A stretch of DNA of 64,000 nucleotides from Sciurus carolinensis (GCF_902686445.1 NC_062223.1:37728998-37792997); one strand, 5' to 3'; shown: positions 34,682 to 46,740, counted from the first letter of the stretch. Program-made: numbers and translations. Notes: generated by a model not told the origin, from the letters alone.

Positions 34682-36397
34682 AGGAGTACATAAGAGTAAT
34701 TTTTTAAAGTCTTAATTAGATGAGATTACATACATATCACTTAGCAAACTGCCTGGTCCTACTTAACCTTCATTAAAAGCAAAATCTATTGTTTAGATTG
34801 CTTTTAAGGTGTCTGTTGATATCACTAAGAATTGCATGCTTGTTATTAAAGAGGCATCCCTAACATACATTTTCCTGTACTGAAAATTGTATTCAAATAA
34901 TATTTTGGTCCTTTTGAGTTCTCACCAAAGCACTTAATGGACCTTAGTTAACCTGTGCAACCATGACCCCTTCCACCTTTTGCAAACTGAATTTGAGATG
35001 AGCAGTGCAGACCTTAAATAAGAGACCTTTTGCATCACCCCATTTTGAGGTTTGATGTGGTACTTGCACCGCTAGGCCGTGGTGTTGAAGGACAGACATG
35101 TGTCAGAGAGGTAGCCTGCATTATAAAAGTCTATAGTTGGGTTTTATATTCCCTCATGACAAAGAGACTCAAGTACAAATGGTGTTCACTAAAATGTATG
35201 CTCATGTAGTATGAATCAATGTGCACACAACCAGACCAGAGTGGAACAGAAAATCACAGACCCCAAGTTCTAGAACATTAAAATGCAGAATGAATAAACA
35301 TTTGCACTTTATTTTCCTTCATGGATTATAACTATCAGCTCTAGACATAATTAGGCACAGTAAAGGCAAATTGTTTCTTTCTTCATTTCCCTGGAGTCCT
35401 TGAACTGCCCATCTATTAGGATATGCCATCTCTTGCACTTCTTTCTCTTTTTGACAACATTAGCTGACATCTCTAATCATTATTTAACAGATGTTAGTGC
35501 AAAATGTGATTGCTTGAAAAGTCATTGGTAGCTATTGACAAAGGAATCTGCCTTAATTACTTAGGAAACCAAGCCTTAATTAGGAAGTCTTAATGACTTT
35601 GTAGTAGAAAATAATAATAATAATTCAATAATAATGCCATGTTTTGTATACCTCAGAAACAGAAAGAACTAATCTTGTTCTCAGATGCAAAATTCTCCTT
35701 TCATAGGAGTCTACTGGAAACTATCTATTAAAATATCTCAGTGATGCCTCAAAGACAACTTTGAAAACCACTCAGTATAGAAGCAATTCTGATGTGATTT
35801 CAAAGCTGGAGAGATACATTATCATGGAAACAAGATCTTGGCTGATTTGAATTTCATCTGCTCCTGCTGCTTACCCGGTCCTTGTGAAGTGATAATACCC
35901 CTTTATGACAACGCTGTTTTTTTTTTCTGCTTTACTAAAATGTATTGTCAGGAATAAAATGTGGTGATTCTAGCTGGAAGTAACAAGGGCAGATGGAATC
36001 CTAAAGTACAAAGATTTTATATTCCTAGATGAGAAGAGCTCTCTTTATTCCAGTTGAAATTCTTGACTGTCATGAAAACTACAAAGTCAAAATGTGTGAA
36101 GAAGAGCAGATATTCTTTTTTATAGATGCCTGATTTGGTAATCAATGGAGTTTTTAAAAGGATGATAATCATTCTCAACTGTGATTATGTAACAGATACC
36201 ATGTTATTTGATTATCAAAATCCTTTTGAAAATTCTTTGTTAAAGAATTGACCAGATATTCTGATTTTTGTGCATATCATAGTATTTTGATAAGTTTACA
36301 AGCCAGTATTTCCTCAGTGACAAATACAAAGTCATGCATTGATGAGTACTGCTATAAAAGGGTAACTGTCTGCTTATTTTGCATAAGTAGAAAGTTA
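34682..36397. other. Repeat-free block, 1.7 kb
   Basis: No interspersed repeat is recognised across the whole interval, which is unusual in this window. Homeodomain-type motifs (cttaattaga at 34712-34721, ccttaattacttagg near 35553, gccttaattagg near 35574) cluster in balanced-composition sequence. I regard parts as candidate conserved noncoding elements (see findings). No open frame is convincing. Confidence 0.55.
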
Positions 36398-37323
36398 GAA
36401 ATCTCCACACTGCTTTCCAGAGTGGCTGCACCAATTTGCAACTCCACCAGCAATGTAAAAGTGTGCCTTTTTCCCCACATCCACACCAACATCTATTATT
36501 GTTGGTGGTCTTGATGATAGCCATTCTAATTGGAGTAAAATGAAATCTTAGAGTTTCAATTTTCATTTCTCTAATTACTAGAGATATTGAACACTTTTTC
36601 ATATATTTATTAATCACTGGTATATCTTCTTCTGTAAAGTGTCTGTCCAGTTCCTTGACCTGTTTATTGATTGGGTTCTTTGTATTTTTGGTGTAAAGTT
36701 TTGTCTACTTCATTCCACCATTTTTCATATCCCCACTCCCTTCTCCCTCTCATTTCCCTCTCTGTAATCTAAAGTTCCTCCATTCTTCTCTCACCCTTAC
36801 TTCGCACCACCATTATACATCATCTTCTACTTATCAGGGAAAACATTTGGCCTTTGACTTTTTGGGATTGGCTTATTTCACTTAGCATGATATTCTCCAA
36901 TTCCATCCATTTGTCTGCAAATGTCATATTATTATTATTCTTTATGGCTGGATAATATTCCATTTTGCATATATAACACAGTTGCTTTATCCATTCATCT
37001 GTTGAAGGGCATCTAGGTTGGTTCCACAATCTAGCTATTGTGAATTGAGCTGCTATGAACATTGATGTGGCTGCATTGCTATAGTACACTAGTTTTAAGT
37101 CCTTTGGGTATAAATTAAGGAGTAGGATAACTAGATCAAAAGATGGGTCCATTTCAAGTTTTCTGAGGAATCTCATTACCCTATGTACATGTATGATTAC
37201 ACAAATGGTATGAATCTTCATCGTGCACAACCATAGAAATGAAAAGATGTACCCCATTTGTGTACAATGAATCAAAATGCAGTCTGTAAAAATTTTTTAA
37301 AAAATTAAATAAACAGAAAAAAG
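36398..37323 (+). mobile_element. L1 insertion in three rearranged blocks
   Basis: Block A (36398-36702) is reverse ORF2 C-terminal sequence, from acactgctttccagagtggc onward, moving towards the 5' side of the L1. Block B (36703-37174) is reverse L1 starting in the 3'UTR (cttcattccaccatttttca) and running into ORF2 as far as tttctgaggaatctc. Block C (37174-37323) is forward 3'UTR (attaccctatgtacatgtat) with an A-rich tail. B and C meet at the same L1 coordinate, as in twin priming. A continues exactly where B stops but lies on the wrong side of B. Flanks tagaaagtt and aagaagttt are weakly similar. Confidence 0.88.
36820..37173 (-). pseudogene. L1 ORF2 C-terminal fragment
   Basis: The reverse strand encodes the ORF2 C-terminus (NQPRCPSTDEWIKQL, YICKMEYYPAIKNN, DKWMELENIMLSEISQSQK). 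It lies inside an inverted block of a dead L1 insertion and has no start or upstream domains. Upstream of NQPRC the frame reads LRKLEMDPSFD and LYPKDLKLVYYS, also typical of L1 ORF2. Confidence 0.85.
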
Positions 37324-38324
37324 AAGTTTGGGAGACACATTTCTACTTCTCTGTCCTAACTTGACTTTGTACAAAGTGGTTTGAAAATTGGAGCTTGGAT
37401 CCAGATTGAATTTATTTTAAAGTTCTCCATTCTGATGGAGTTGACGTATGTAGACTGTTACTGTTCAGGCATTTAGTGGATTCCTAGAGTAACATTACAG
37501 AATCTAGAAGGTCTCAAGTCTTGATGAGTCAATGACTGATGTAATGATGTAGGGACAGAGTTGTGGTGGGAGGAATGTAACCCTCTTCCCTGCCTATTTA
37601 TTTAGTCAGGTTACCAGGGATTGATGATACTATTTTGAAACACTACCACCCAGCTCCTCCCCTTTTCCCTAATTACTTAGGATCAAAGTGTTGGGTTATT
37701 TTACTACTCCTGAGATTGTATGGGCAACATATCAGAGCTCTTGCTTCTACAAGTATTTTATCAGTCAGAAAGGTCAGCTGCATAAAAACATTTAAATTAA
37801 TAAGAGTTAAAAAGTCTTCCTTGATCTCAGAATATACCATAGATTGTAGAAAAAAGAGAAATGAATGAACATTTGTCAAAAATTGTCATAACTTCTTGAT
37901 AGCTAAGTTCCTATAAGATTAGATCTACTTTAAATTTTTCACTCTGGGCTAGTGGACAAGGCTAAGGTCCAATGTGAGAAGTGATAGTCACAAAATCTAG
38001 CATGAAAGGTTTAAGTTCCATCCTCTGTGCCTGAGATGTCAGATGTTTTCTTTAGTCATTTACCTCACAAAGGAAAAGAGCTAGTACATGACTCAGGACT
38101 CGCACATTAATAAACTAAGTCCCAGTATCTCTTTGGGAAGAAATGCAGGCTAAATAGATTCAATCTGTATCCAAAATCAAATTCTAACACAGAAAACTTA
38201 ATAGATTTAATAAATATGTTTTTGTAACCCTGAGGATGGTGCATAATCATATTGCAAACACTCTATAATAAGATTCACTGTAACCATAATGTTTATGAAG
38301 CCAAACAGGTACAGGTTTAATTTT
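37324..38324. other. Unique sequence
   Basis: No gene or repeat family is recognised. Confidence 0.45.
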
Positions 38325-38392
38325 TCATATATATAGTATGTTATACATAATATTTTGTATTATATATGATACTATATATAATATTATATATA

Positions 38393-38428
<36 letters not shown>
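38325..38428. repeat. AT-rich satellite-like tract with (AT)13
   Basis: TATA-rich sequence with a final uninterrupted AT run (38400-38427) that abuts an LTR start. Confidence 0.93.
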
Positions 38429-38431
<3 letters not shown>

Positions 38432-38852
38432 AATGGCTTAATATTAGGTATCCCTGAAAACTCATGTGTGAGACAATGCAAGAATATTCAGAGGAGAAAT
38501 GATTGGTTTATGAGAGTCTTAACCCAATCAGTGGATTAATCCCCTGATGGGATTAACTGAGTGGTGACTGAAGGCAGGTGGGTGTGGCTGGAGGAGGTGG
38601 GCATTGGGAGTGTGCCGTTAGTGTCTATATTTTGTATTTGGCAAGTGGTTCTCTGGTTCCTGATCATCACGTGAGCCATTTTCCTCTACCACACATTTCC
38701 ACCATGATGCTCTGCTTCACCTTGAGCCCCAAGGAATGAAGCTGGCTGCCTTTAGACTGTGACGTCTGAAACTGGGAGTCCCAAAACAATCTTTTCTTCC
38801 CATAATTGTTCTTGTCAAATGGTTTGGTCACAGCAGTGAAAAAGCTAAGACA
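38429..38852 (+). mobile_element. MaLR-type solo LTR, uninterrupted
   Basis: It starts tgtaatggcttaatattagg and shares catgtgtgagacaatgcaag, gattaactgagtggtgactg, ctgatcatcacgtgagccat and gtcacagcagtgaaaaagct with the family at 28272. It provides an intact reference of about 424 bp for that split copy. The (AT)n tract touches its 5' end, so its left target site is not readable. Confidence 0.85.
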
Positions 38853-39549
38853 TAAACTAATGCAGTTAATACTGTCCTGCAACCAGATTCTAATAATTTG
38901 ACTCCTCTTTGTCTTCTCTACTGATTAATCTTCTTAATTTGTCCTAATTAATCCATAAAATATTAATAACAGCATTATATATTACAACATATGCTAGCTT
39001 GCATCAAGGTATGCAAATTTAGACTAAAATATGCCAAGGAAAATTAATTTAGAATCAATTGGACATATATATTTAAAATAATTTTTAATCTCAAAAGTAA
39101 TATGGGTACACGATTACCAAACAGGACAAAAGAAACAAAATTAAAATAAATAAATAAATAAAATACCTTTGCACTCACATATTTATACATATATACTCCT
39201 GACAAATGACTGCAATTAGTAGTTTTTAAATATATTTGTATGTGAGTATCCTGTGGTTGTAAAAGAATGCAAAAAAAAAAAAAAAAAAAAAAACCCACAA
39301 TCTAACCAGGGTTTCCTCATGTTGTCTACCTTTCTCCTCTGAGAGCTCTTTTTGGGCAATGATGTTATCACTGTTTCAAACTTCCTGACTTCCTTATCTG
39401 CTTCTATATTGCTGCTGAGCATAACTGACCTTGTGTAATGCTATTAGTCATCTTCCAACCATGCCCCCTATATGGCCACAATGAGAAAATATAGCTGTGG
39501 GAAACTGCTAACTAATATCAGGTCCCCTTGAAACCCAGATTGTCAATCA
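38853..39549. other. AT-rich unique sequence with A runs
   Basis: An AAAT-type run lies at 39143-39165 and a 23-bp pure A run at 39271-39293. I see no SINE body attached to the A run. No gene is recognised. Confidence 0.5.
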
Positions 39550-39868
39550 ATCTGGGCTACAATACCGAATTGTCATAGAGTGAATGACTTACACAGCACA
39601 CATTTAGTTCCGAAGACCTGGGAGTCTAAGGTAAAGATAAGGGAAGATCCTCTATGGTGAGGGTCTGCGTCCTCATAGCCTCATTTACAGGGAGTAAGGA
39701 GGAAGTAAACTCTCTCATATTTCTTCTACAAAGGGTAATAATCCCAATGTGAGGCTACACCCTCATGATGTGATTACCCCCAAAGTGCCCATCTCTAAAA
39801 AAACATCATATCGGGGATTAGGCTTTTAAAATGCATTTTGGAGGAACACAAACATTCAGCCCGTAGCA
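39550..39868 (-). mobile_element. MLT1-type LTR
   Basis: caccctcatgatgtgattac, then ccaaagtgcccatctctaaa, ggggattaggcttttaaaat and acacaaacattcagcccgta are the reverse of a MLT1 start region. The 3' half (about 39550-39700) is much weaker. Confidence 0.75.
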
Positions 39869-40861
39869 CTAACCAAGTGAATATTGTTCTCACACATTCC
39901 TAAATCATGCTCTTAAATTCTCTATGGAAGACAGCAACCTGTAACTCCATTATGGACTGTAACATTGGGAGACACAAATTCCCTTTTGAGAGGGCCAAAT
40001 TCCTTTTCCTTATGATGAATATCCTTATCTTCAGTGGGCAAGTGAACCTTTCAAGCAGCCAGAGTGGCAGAAATGAATTCTTTTATTTACACCATAACAA
40101 ATCTACTTGCATCATTTCAGATCTCTCACCCATGAAAATGTGATTATGCTCCTTTGTTCATGAATAGCACCTATACATCACACTATAAGTCAGAGAGATT
40201 TTATTTCATGAATTAAGTTTGAAGTTTATCTTTGATGATTGAGAGATTCTTTGGGGGGGAATGGAAAAACTAATTCTATATTGTTCTGTGATCTCTGTCA
40301 ACTGCTACAAAGTTATCACTTCCTTCACCCTGAGCAAAGGTCATGAGCAAATTTCAACTGCATGAAAGATGAAGATGTAATCTCCAAGCACTATAGCTTC
40401 TATCTCTTGTCTGAACTCCCCTCTTTACATAGTCTCTATGATTCACTTGAACCTGTAGACATTCTCTTTTGTTGCTATCTTTTCATGAACTTGTTTTCTC
40501 TTAAACAACTTATATGCAAAAATCAAGTCCGTTAATGTTTCATATACTTTCAGAAGACAATGATGATTACACCATAGGAAATAGACCAGAACCACTTTAG
40601 TATTGCCATTCTTTGATCTCCTTTGGCAAGCTATAGGAATCCACAATCCTTTCTGATAGTTTGAACTTCGTGTCCTAAAAGAATGGAATAAAGGAAAAAT
40701 GTCTTTGTTTGAAAGGACAGAGTGAAGATTATCTTTATAACACCAAAGTAGAATGAGGAGAGTCTGGGTTTTTTGATTCAGATGTGAGATTAGTAGTTCA
40801 ACTAACTTGACAACTAGTGAGAAAGAGGAATGTAAAAAGATGGATAATGAGTACAAGGATG
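39869..40861. other. Unique sequence
   Basis: A 137-codon minus-strand frame (40443-40856) resembles no protein family and has no supporting signals. No repeat family is recognised. Confidence 0.5.
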
Positions 40862-41085
40862 GAGCTGGATAGAAGGAATTGATTCTGGTGTTCTAAAGTG
40901 CAGTGGGATGACTACATTTGACCATGATTTATTTAATATTTGATGGTATTTAGTGGGGAACATTTTGAATGTTCCCAACACATGCAATGGTGCATGTGTG
41001 AGGTGATATGTATGCCAATCATGCTGGTCTGATAGTTGTATGTTGTGTACATGTACTGTGGTAACAAAAATATGTGCAAGTACTA
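40862..41085 (+). mobile_element. L1M 3'UTR fragment
   Basis: gaattgattctggtgttcta, then gtgcagtgggatgactacat, tttgaatgttcccaacacat and gtgaggtgatatgtatgcca follow the end of an old L1 3'UTR. Confidence 0.78.
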
Positions 41086-41206
41086 ATTATCAATTATATA
41101 TTTAAATATTCTAAATATATAAATATATGGAGTGAATATACATATATTCTAAATACATTATTAATGTGTATTATATATAATATATATGTATATATATATA
41201 TTTAAA
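41086..41206. repeat. AT-rich low-complexity tract
   Basis: Alternating ATAT and AAAT blocks follow directly on the L1M tail. Confidence 0.9.
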
Positions 41207-42810
41207 TAGGGGAAAGGGAGAGTGGTAGAGAAAAATGAGTCCTGTGACAATGGGCCCCATCCTAAGCATCAAAGATGAGGGATAGGCAGGGTGGAGAGGT
41301 GAGAGGGAGGACCTGAGAGGAGAGGTGAGCATTCATCCAGGGCAAGCAAACCACCACGTCCCCAGTTTGTCTCAGAATCTCCAAAAATGAGTCAAATAAA
41401 AACTGCTTAATTTGCTTTAATTAAAGGAAGTGAGGTAGAGAGTTTTCAAAAACATATTTTGATTCCTTTCACAATTTAAATATGATCTCACCAGTCCGTT
41501 TGAATAGAACAGCCTTTACTGTTTCAGGAAAAGATTTTAAAGGCCACAGAGTATTCACAAAGCTCAACCACTGACACCAATAATTGTGGTTTAAAGGGTG
41601 GTAATGATTCCCAAATGACAATGTACAAATATAATTTCTCACTCCAAATGTTCCTTTATAATTCTCTGTAGGAGGATGGGGAGCAATATAAAAACATGGC
41701 AGTTTGCACAGATAAACACAATTTAGCTCCTTGTAATTACCACAGCCAGTCTTGGTATATCCTCAGTAGTAGAATTTCCACCATGCAAAACAACCTTCAC
41801 TTTCTTCAGTATTATTGAGGACAGGTGGAATTAGATTGCTGGTTCTCTGCCTCTTTGGAATATTGCAGACCTGACATTAAAGTACTTAGCAATGACTCCC
41901 AGATCTAATGGGAGCAAAAGTTTACTTGAGAAAATACTAGCTTTATTATGGTCACTTTTCTAACTGTAACCACCTTTTATAGTTGACTTTCACTGTTTTC
42001 TGGTAGTGAATAATTGACCTTTATCTTCTTCCCTGAACACTAGAATTAAAAATATTTATGGTTTGCAGTAATGCATTCACTTCCATGGCAAAATGTTGCC
42101 AATTGGTGTTTTTCTCCTCTTTTTCAGAAGATGATTACAGGTTCACAATTTACAAGGTATTGTAACATTTCAACAGGAAATTGTAAGCCTTTATCTTTTG
42201 ACAGCAAGAGGGAATTACTGCCCTTTTTTAAATAGCCACCCTATTTTGTCCAAATAAATGATTCATGCTGGAGTCTTCATGATTTCTTTTGTTGGCTTCT
42301 GTGAATTTCAACACGGACAGTCAAAAGGGAAAAGAAGTAACGCATTTCTGAAAATTTCACCAAATTATAGGTTTTATACGGAAAGGAGGATGCATTCAAA
42401 TGTCTTTAGTCCTGTTTTCTTCTTCCTTCTATGCTTTATTAATGCAAAGCTTAGAGAAAGGGAAAGAAAAGAAATGAGAGGGAAGAAAATGAATATTTTC
42501 TTTCTCTTTCCTGTGACTGCTGTGTCCAGTTAGTTTCCTTATCCTTTAAGAAATAAAAGTAAGGAAGGTATGCTTAGGTCATACTGAATGAATAACACCT
42601 ACCAACAATATCGGATAATTCCTCTTTATTTAAAAATAACGCCATATTTTTGTGAGTGTGCTTATTTCCAAATTTATCAACATTTTAAAGACAAACAATA
42701 AATTCATGCAGTGGCATATTAATTTTAGCACTATTTAGAGCTATTTTACTTGTACTTTTGTTTTTTATTGTTGCTGCTTTGTTTTGTTTGTTTGTGTGTT
42801 TGTTTTTTGG
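41207..42810. other. Unique block with a possible conserved element
   Basis: No repeat is recognised over 1.6 kb. 41480-41835 is the most balanced part, with gtggtaatgattcccaaatg and ccttgtaattaccacagcca motifs, and is listed as a candidate regulatory block in the findings. Confidence 0.5.
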
Positions 42811-42888
42811 TCCCAGAGATCAAACCCATGACTTTGCACATGGTAGACTTTAGGCTTACCTTCTACCACTGAGTTCCATTCCTAACCG
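42811..42888 (-). repeat. ID-type SINE fragment
   Basis: gtcccagagatcaaacccat, then acatggtagactttaggctt and taccactgagttccattcct form the reverse of a tRNA-derived ID half. The T/G-rich run before it is the tail. Diverged. Confidence 0.75.
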
Positions 42889-43775
42889 CCTGCTTGTAGT
42901 TTTCTTAGATCTGTTCATCTCCTAGAAATGCATAGTTGGCAGATATTTATGCTCTCTAATTTAATAACGTTTCCTACTTGCATACAGCAAGTTCCTTTGG
43001 AGCCTCAGCTAGTCTGTGAGTAAGCACTGGTTTAAAACTTGTAAGACTTTTACTCAATTCGGCATGTTGGGTCCATCTTTTAATTTCCCAGACCTTCAGA
43101 AATTTCTCATTTTCAGCATTACTCACCTTTGGAATCGGTCATTTTTGTTGTGGAAAACTGTCCTTTGCATTTCTTGTGTGACCTCCATGCTTCTGCTTGC
43201 ATGATTTCTTGTAGTATCCCCCTTGTTAGTGCCAATTAAAAAACAGCTCTAGACCTTGCCAGATGTCCTTCCTTGGGGAAAAAAATCAACCATGACTGAG
43301 AATCACCGTGCTAGCCTATACTCACATTTCAATTTCTTTGAAATTCTTCAAAAATGATTATAAAGGGATCTACCTTATCTTACATGGTATCTAAATGATA
43401 AATGAAAGTGTGAAGGTATTGATATATGTGCAGATACTTTTTGTCTAATTTGAACATATGCATTGCTGAATTGCTAGACATTTAATACATGTATACATAG
43501 TGTACACACATATACACACATGCACATGCTTGCACATATGCCTTGAGGTTTTTAAATCTTAAAACCTGTTCTATGTCAGTTATAGTAATCAGAACCATCT
43601 TGGTGTATATTATCACATATTTAAACCATCGTTGCATTTTCAGAAATAGAGAAATTATTTCCTTATGTAACTCAAAGGTCAGATATTTTCATAACAATAT
43701 TTGCTGGATTTAGATAGTATTTGATTACTAATTTCCTCTAATACCTAGTTGTTGAAGGTTCAGAGTCTCATCTAT
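42889..43775. other. Unique sequence
   Basis: No gene or repeat family is recognised. A short acacata patch lies near 43505. Confidence 0.45.
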
Positions 43776-43788
43776 AAAGTTAAATCAA

Positions 43789-44643
43789 AGTTCCTTCATT
43801 CTTCTCTTCCCCCTGACCCCTGACTCCCATTGTGTATCATCACCCACTTATCAGAGAAAACATTTGGCCTTCAGTTTTTTGGGATTGGCTTATTTCACTT
43901 AGCATGATGTTGTCCAATTCCATCCATTTACCTGCAAATGCCATAATTTTATCCTTCTTTATGGGTGAGTAATATCCCATTGTGTATATTTACCACAATT
44001 TCTTTATCCATTCATCTATTGCTAGTGTGAATTAAGTTGCAATAAACATTGATGTGGCTGCATTACTGTAGTATGCTGATTTTAAGTCCTTTGGGTATAA
44101 ACAGAGGAGTGGGATAACTGTCAAAAGGTAGGTCCATTCCAAGTTTTCTGAGGAATCTTAACACTGCTTTCCAGAGTGGCTGCACCAATTTGCAACTCTA
44201 CCAGCAATGTACAAATGTGCCTTTTCCCCACATTCATGCCAACACCTATTATTGCTTGTGTTCTTAATAATAGTCATTCTAATAGGAGTGAGATGAAATC
44301 TTAGGGTGATTTGAATTTGCATTTCTCTAATTACTAGAGATGTTGAACATTTTTTCATATATTTGTTAATTGACTGTGTATCTTCTTCTGTAAAGTATCT
44401 GCCCAGTCCCTTAGCGCATTTATTGATTGGATTCTGTAGAGGGAAATGAGATGGAGTAGGGGGTAAGGGTATGAAAGGTGGTGGAATGAGACAGACATCA
44501 TTACCCTATGTACACGTATGATTACACAAATGGTGTGACTCTACATCATGTATTACCATAGAAACAAAAAGTTGTACCCCATTTGTGTACAGTGAATCAA
44601 AATGCAACTTGTAAACATAAAAATAAAATGAATAAATTCAAAA
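43789..44643 (+). mobile_element. Twin-primed L1 with target duplication
   Basis: 43789-44437 is reverse L1, from the 3'UTR (agttccttcattcttctctt) into ORF2 as far as ttattgattggattctgt. At 44437 the strand flips and forward 3'UTR follows (gggaaatgagatggagtagg, attaccctatgtacacgtat) with an A-rich tail to 44643. The inverted block starts at about the same 3'UTR coordinate where the forward block starts, the hallmark of twin priming. aaagttaaatcaa (43776-43788) and aaagctaaatcaa (44644-44656) are the target-site duplication, 12 of 13 identical. Confidence 0.93.
44158..44437 (-). pseudogene. L1 ORF2 C-terminal fragment in the inverted block
   Basis: The reverse strand encodes residues such as [28 protein letters not shown] and [10 protein letters not shown], typical of L1 ORF2 after the RT domain. 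Frameshifts break it near 44158 and again within 43990-44150. It is non-functional. Confidence 0.85.
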
Positions 44644-44884
44644 AAAGCTAAATCAATAATGGCATAATATTAATATTAATCCTAATAGTCTGACCATTTG
44701 GTTGAAATGATTAAATGGGTAAATGTGCGTAAAAGTATATAGTACACTGAAAATTTACTTAAGAAATATTATTCCCAATCCTCTATAACAGAATGACTGG
44801 TTTATTAATAAGTGGAAAAGTCAGTAGAAAGAAAGATGTAATTTCCCCCCTCCTCAAGTCCCTTCCTCAAGCACACATTTTTAA

Positions 44885-45070
44885 GAGACTCTGAGATATA
44901 GTGGTAAAAAGGCTTGAAAGCTTTGAGATGTCAAAAACTTAAAAGAGCTGGGATTGAATTCCAGTTCCGATTTTATTTGGTGCCAGCATCCTAAAAGTTA
45001 CCAAACATCTTAGAGCTTCAGTTTCCTTGAAAAAGAATGAAAAATAAATAAATTTAAAAATACTTATAAA
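44885..45070 (+). repeat. MIR SINE
   Basis: gagatatagtggtaaaaagg, then gagctgggattgaattccag and cttagagcttcagtttcctt follow MIR from the start through the core. Strongly diverged. Confidence 0.65.
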
Positions 45071-45849
45071 TTTCAAAGTATGGCAAACGCATGGCCCTGT
45101 TCTTTTATGATGGGAAAATGATCAAGAAAGACAAACAGACGAATGCGTCCCTATCAGGGAAGCCATGCCTAAGTATGTCAAGTGATTTATAAATAAGATT
45201 GCAAGCCATGGAGAATTAAAAAAAAAAAAAAAAGAATCTGGTGATACCTGTATTCAAAATACTGAAGCTCTAAACTGAGTTGAAATTGTCCAGATCAGAA
45301 CAAAGCTACTAAAAGTGTTAGCCCTGCAGAAAAGGGGCAAGATGATGGTTCATTTCTCAGTGTGATTGGCAGCAACTTTCAAGTGGGAACAGCACAATCA
45401 GTCCTTAGTTCTGAACATACTTACAGTCAAGCACCTGGATCTTCTTTTTTATTCCATTGGCCACCTCCTTACCACTCTGCAAAATGCTGTTCTCCACCAG
45501 CACCTGTCACAGTCTCCTCCCTAGCTTTTGAGACCTACAGAGGATTCATTTCCTTTTAAATAAAAAGGTTAATGGGTTTGGCTAGTCCAAGGGAAGATGG
45601 GGGCATAGAAGGTATGCTTTTCCAATACGGTTTTGAAGCAGGTGTGAAATGTGTACTCAGAGATTCAGGAATTCATGACCCCTTGGATATAGTACATTAA
45701 TGCTTTTCTTATATTCTGATTTTAATATCTTTGTCACCATAGGAACAATGTTATAAGCTCTGCTTTTGGCATCTATCCAATTTCCTTTCAGCTCACGGCA
45801 AACATCTGCTATGACCCCTTGACCAGAGGCTTAAATATGAAGCAGAGTT

Positions 45850-45852
<3 letters not shown>
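45071..45852. other. Unique sequence
   Basis: A 16-bp A run lies at 45218-45233. No gene or repeat family is recognised. Confidence 0.45.
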
Positions 45853-45900
<48 letters not shown>

Positions 45901-45906
45901 ACGCAC
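45853..45906. repeat. (GT)18(GC)5(AC)4 alternating purine-pyrimidine tract
   Basis: 18 GT units run straight into five GC units and then AC/CG, about 54 bp of uninterrupted purine-pyrimidine alternation. Such tracts are the best known Z-DNA formers. No SINE is attached. Confidence 0.97.
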
Positions 45907-46334
45907 ATGAATGAATGTGTGTTTTAAATAGGGCTTACAGTAAGAATTAATGACATGGAAAATTGCTTCCTTGATGATAAATCTCAATATGAAGCTTGTG
46001 GCATAAGGTTTTCTTTTTTAAAATTAATCGTTATTTGCTAAATCAAGTAAATGTATAAGAATATTTATGACACATTAAAATATATGAAAAACAACATTGT
46101 TACGAAAACGTGTATTTACCATTCATTTCCCAAACAGCATTGTCTACCAATCCATTCCTGTCAGTCCTTCATATAACTGTTCCAAATTTTTTAAATCATT
46201 CATTTTTTTTCATTCTATGGTGTTATTGTATATGTTTGATATCATTTGAGTTTTTGAATGTTTTTCAATTTATGAAAAGAGGGTCTATATAAATTTTCCT
46301 AGGACTTATTTTTAATACAAATAATGTTTCTTAA
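45907..46334. other. AT-rich sequence, possibly old L1
   Basis: The T-rich stretch 46180-46330 may belong to the reverse L1 that becomes recognisable after 46335. Nothing else is recognised. Confidence 0.4.
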
Positions 46335-46740
46335 GTACATTTGTAGTGTTATAATTAATTTATATTCCATGTTGTGTTGTGTCCTAGTCTACCCTTGATG
46401 AAGTTTGGCTTTTCCAGTTCTTACTACTACAAATTGCACTTACAAACATTCTTGTCAATGACACCTAGATTATGCACAAGAGTTTCCTAGAGTGTGTTTT
46501 TAGAAGTGCAATAATTGGATCATATAATAAGTAGGTATACATTCAACATTTCTAGGTAACAGCAAATGTCTCTCCAAAGTAATAGTTCTATTTTTCACTC
46601 CAAAACATTTTCAGGTTTTGCTGATCTATATACTTTCCATTGCTTGTATCCATGTGACTTTTAAAAATAATTTGGCAATGCACTGAATTGAAATGGAATC
46701 CTATGTGATTAGGAATTAGAATTTCCTGACAATTAATGAC
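46335..46740 (-). mobile_element. Old L1ME/HAL1-like fragment, left part
   Basis: tactactacaaattgcactt, then caaacattcttgtcaatgac, cacaagagtttcctagagtg, agaagtgcaataattggatc and aatgtctctccaaagtaata are the reverse of an ancient L1 or HAL1 ORF2 C-terminal region. It is split by a SINE and resumes at 46929. Confidence 0.75.

Noticed and set aside
39271..39293. Poly-A run as the tail of a processed pseudogene
   Set aside because: No coding or SINE sequence precedes it on either strand that I can recognise, and no flanking duplication was found.
40443..40856. 137-codon minus-strand open frame
   Set aside because: There is no similarity to any family I know, no promoter or splice context, and AT-rich composition typical of the surroundings.
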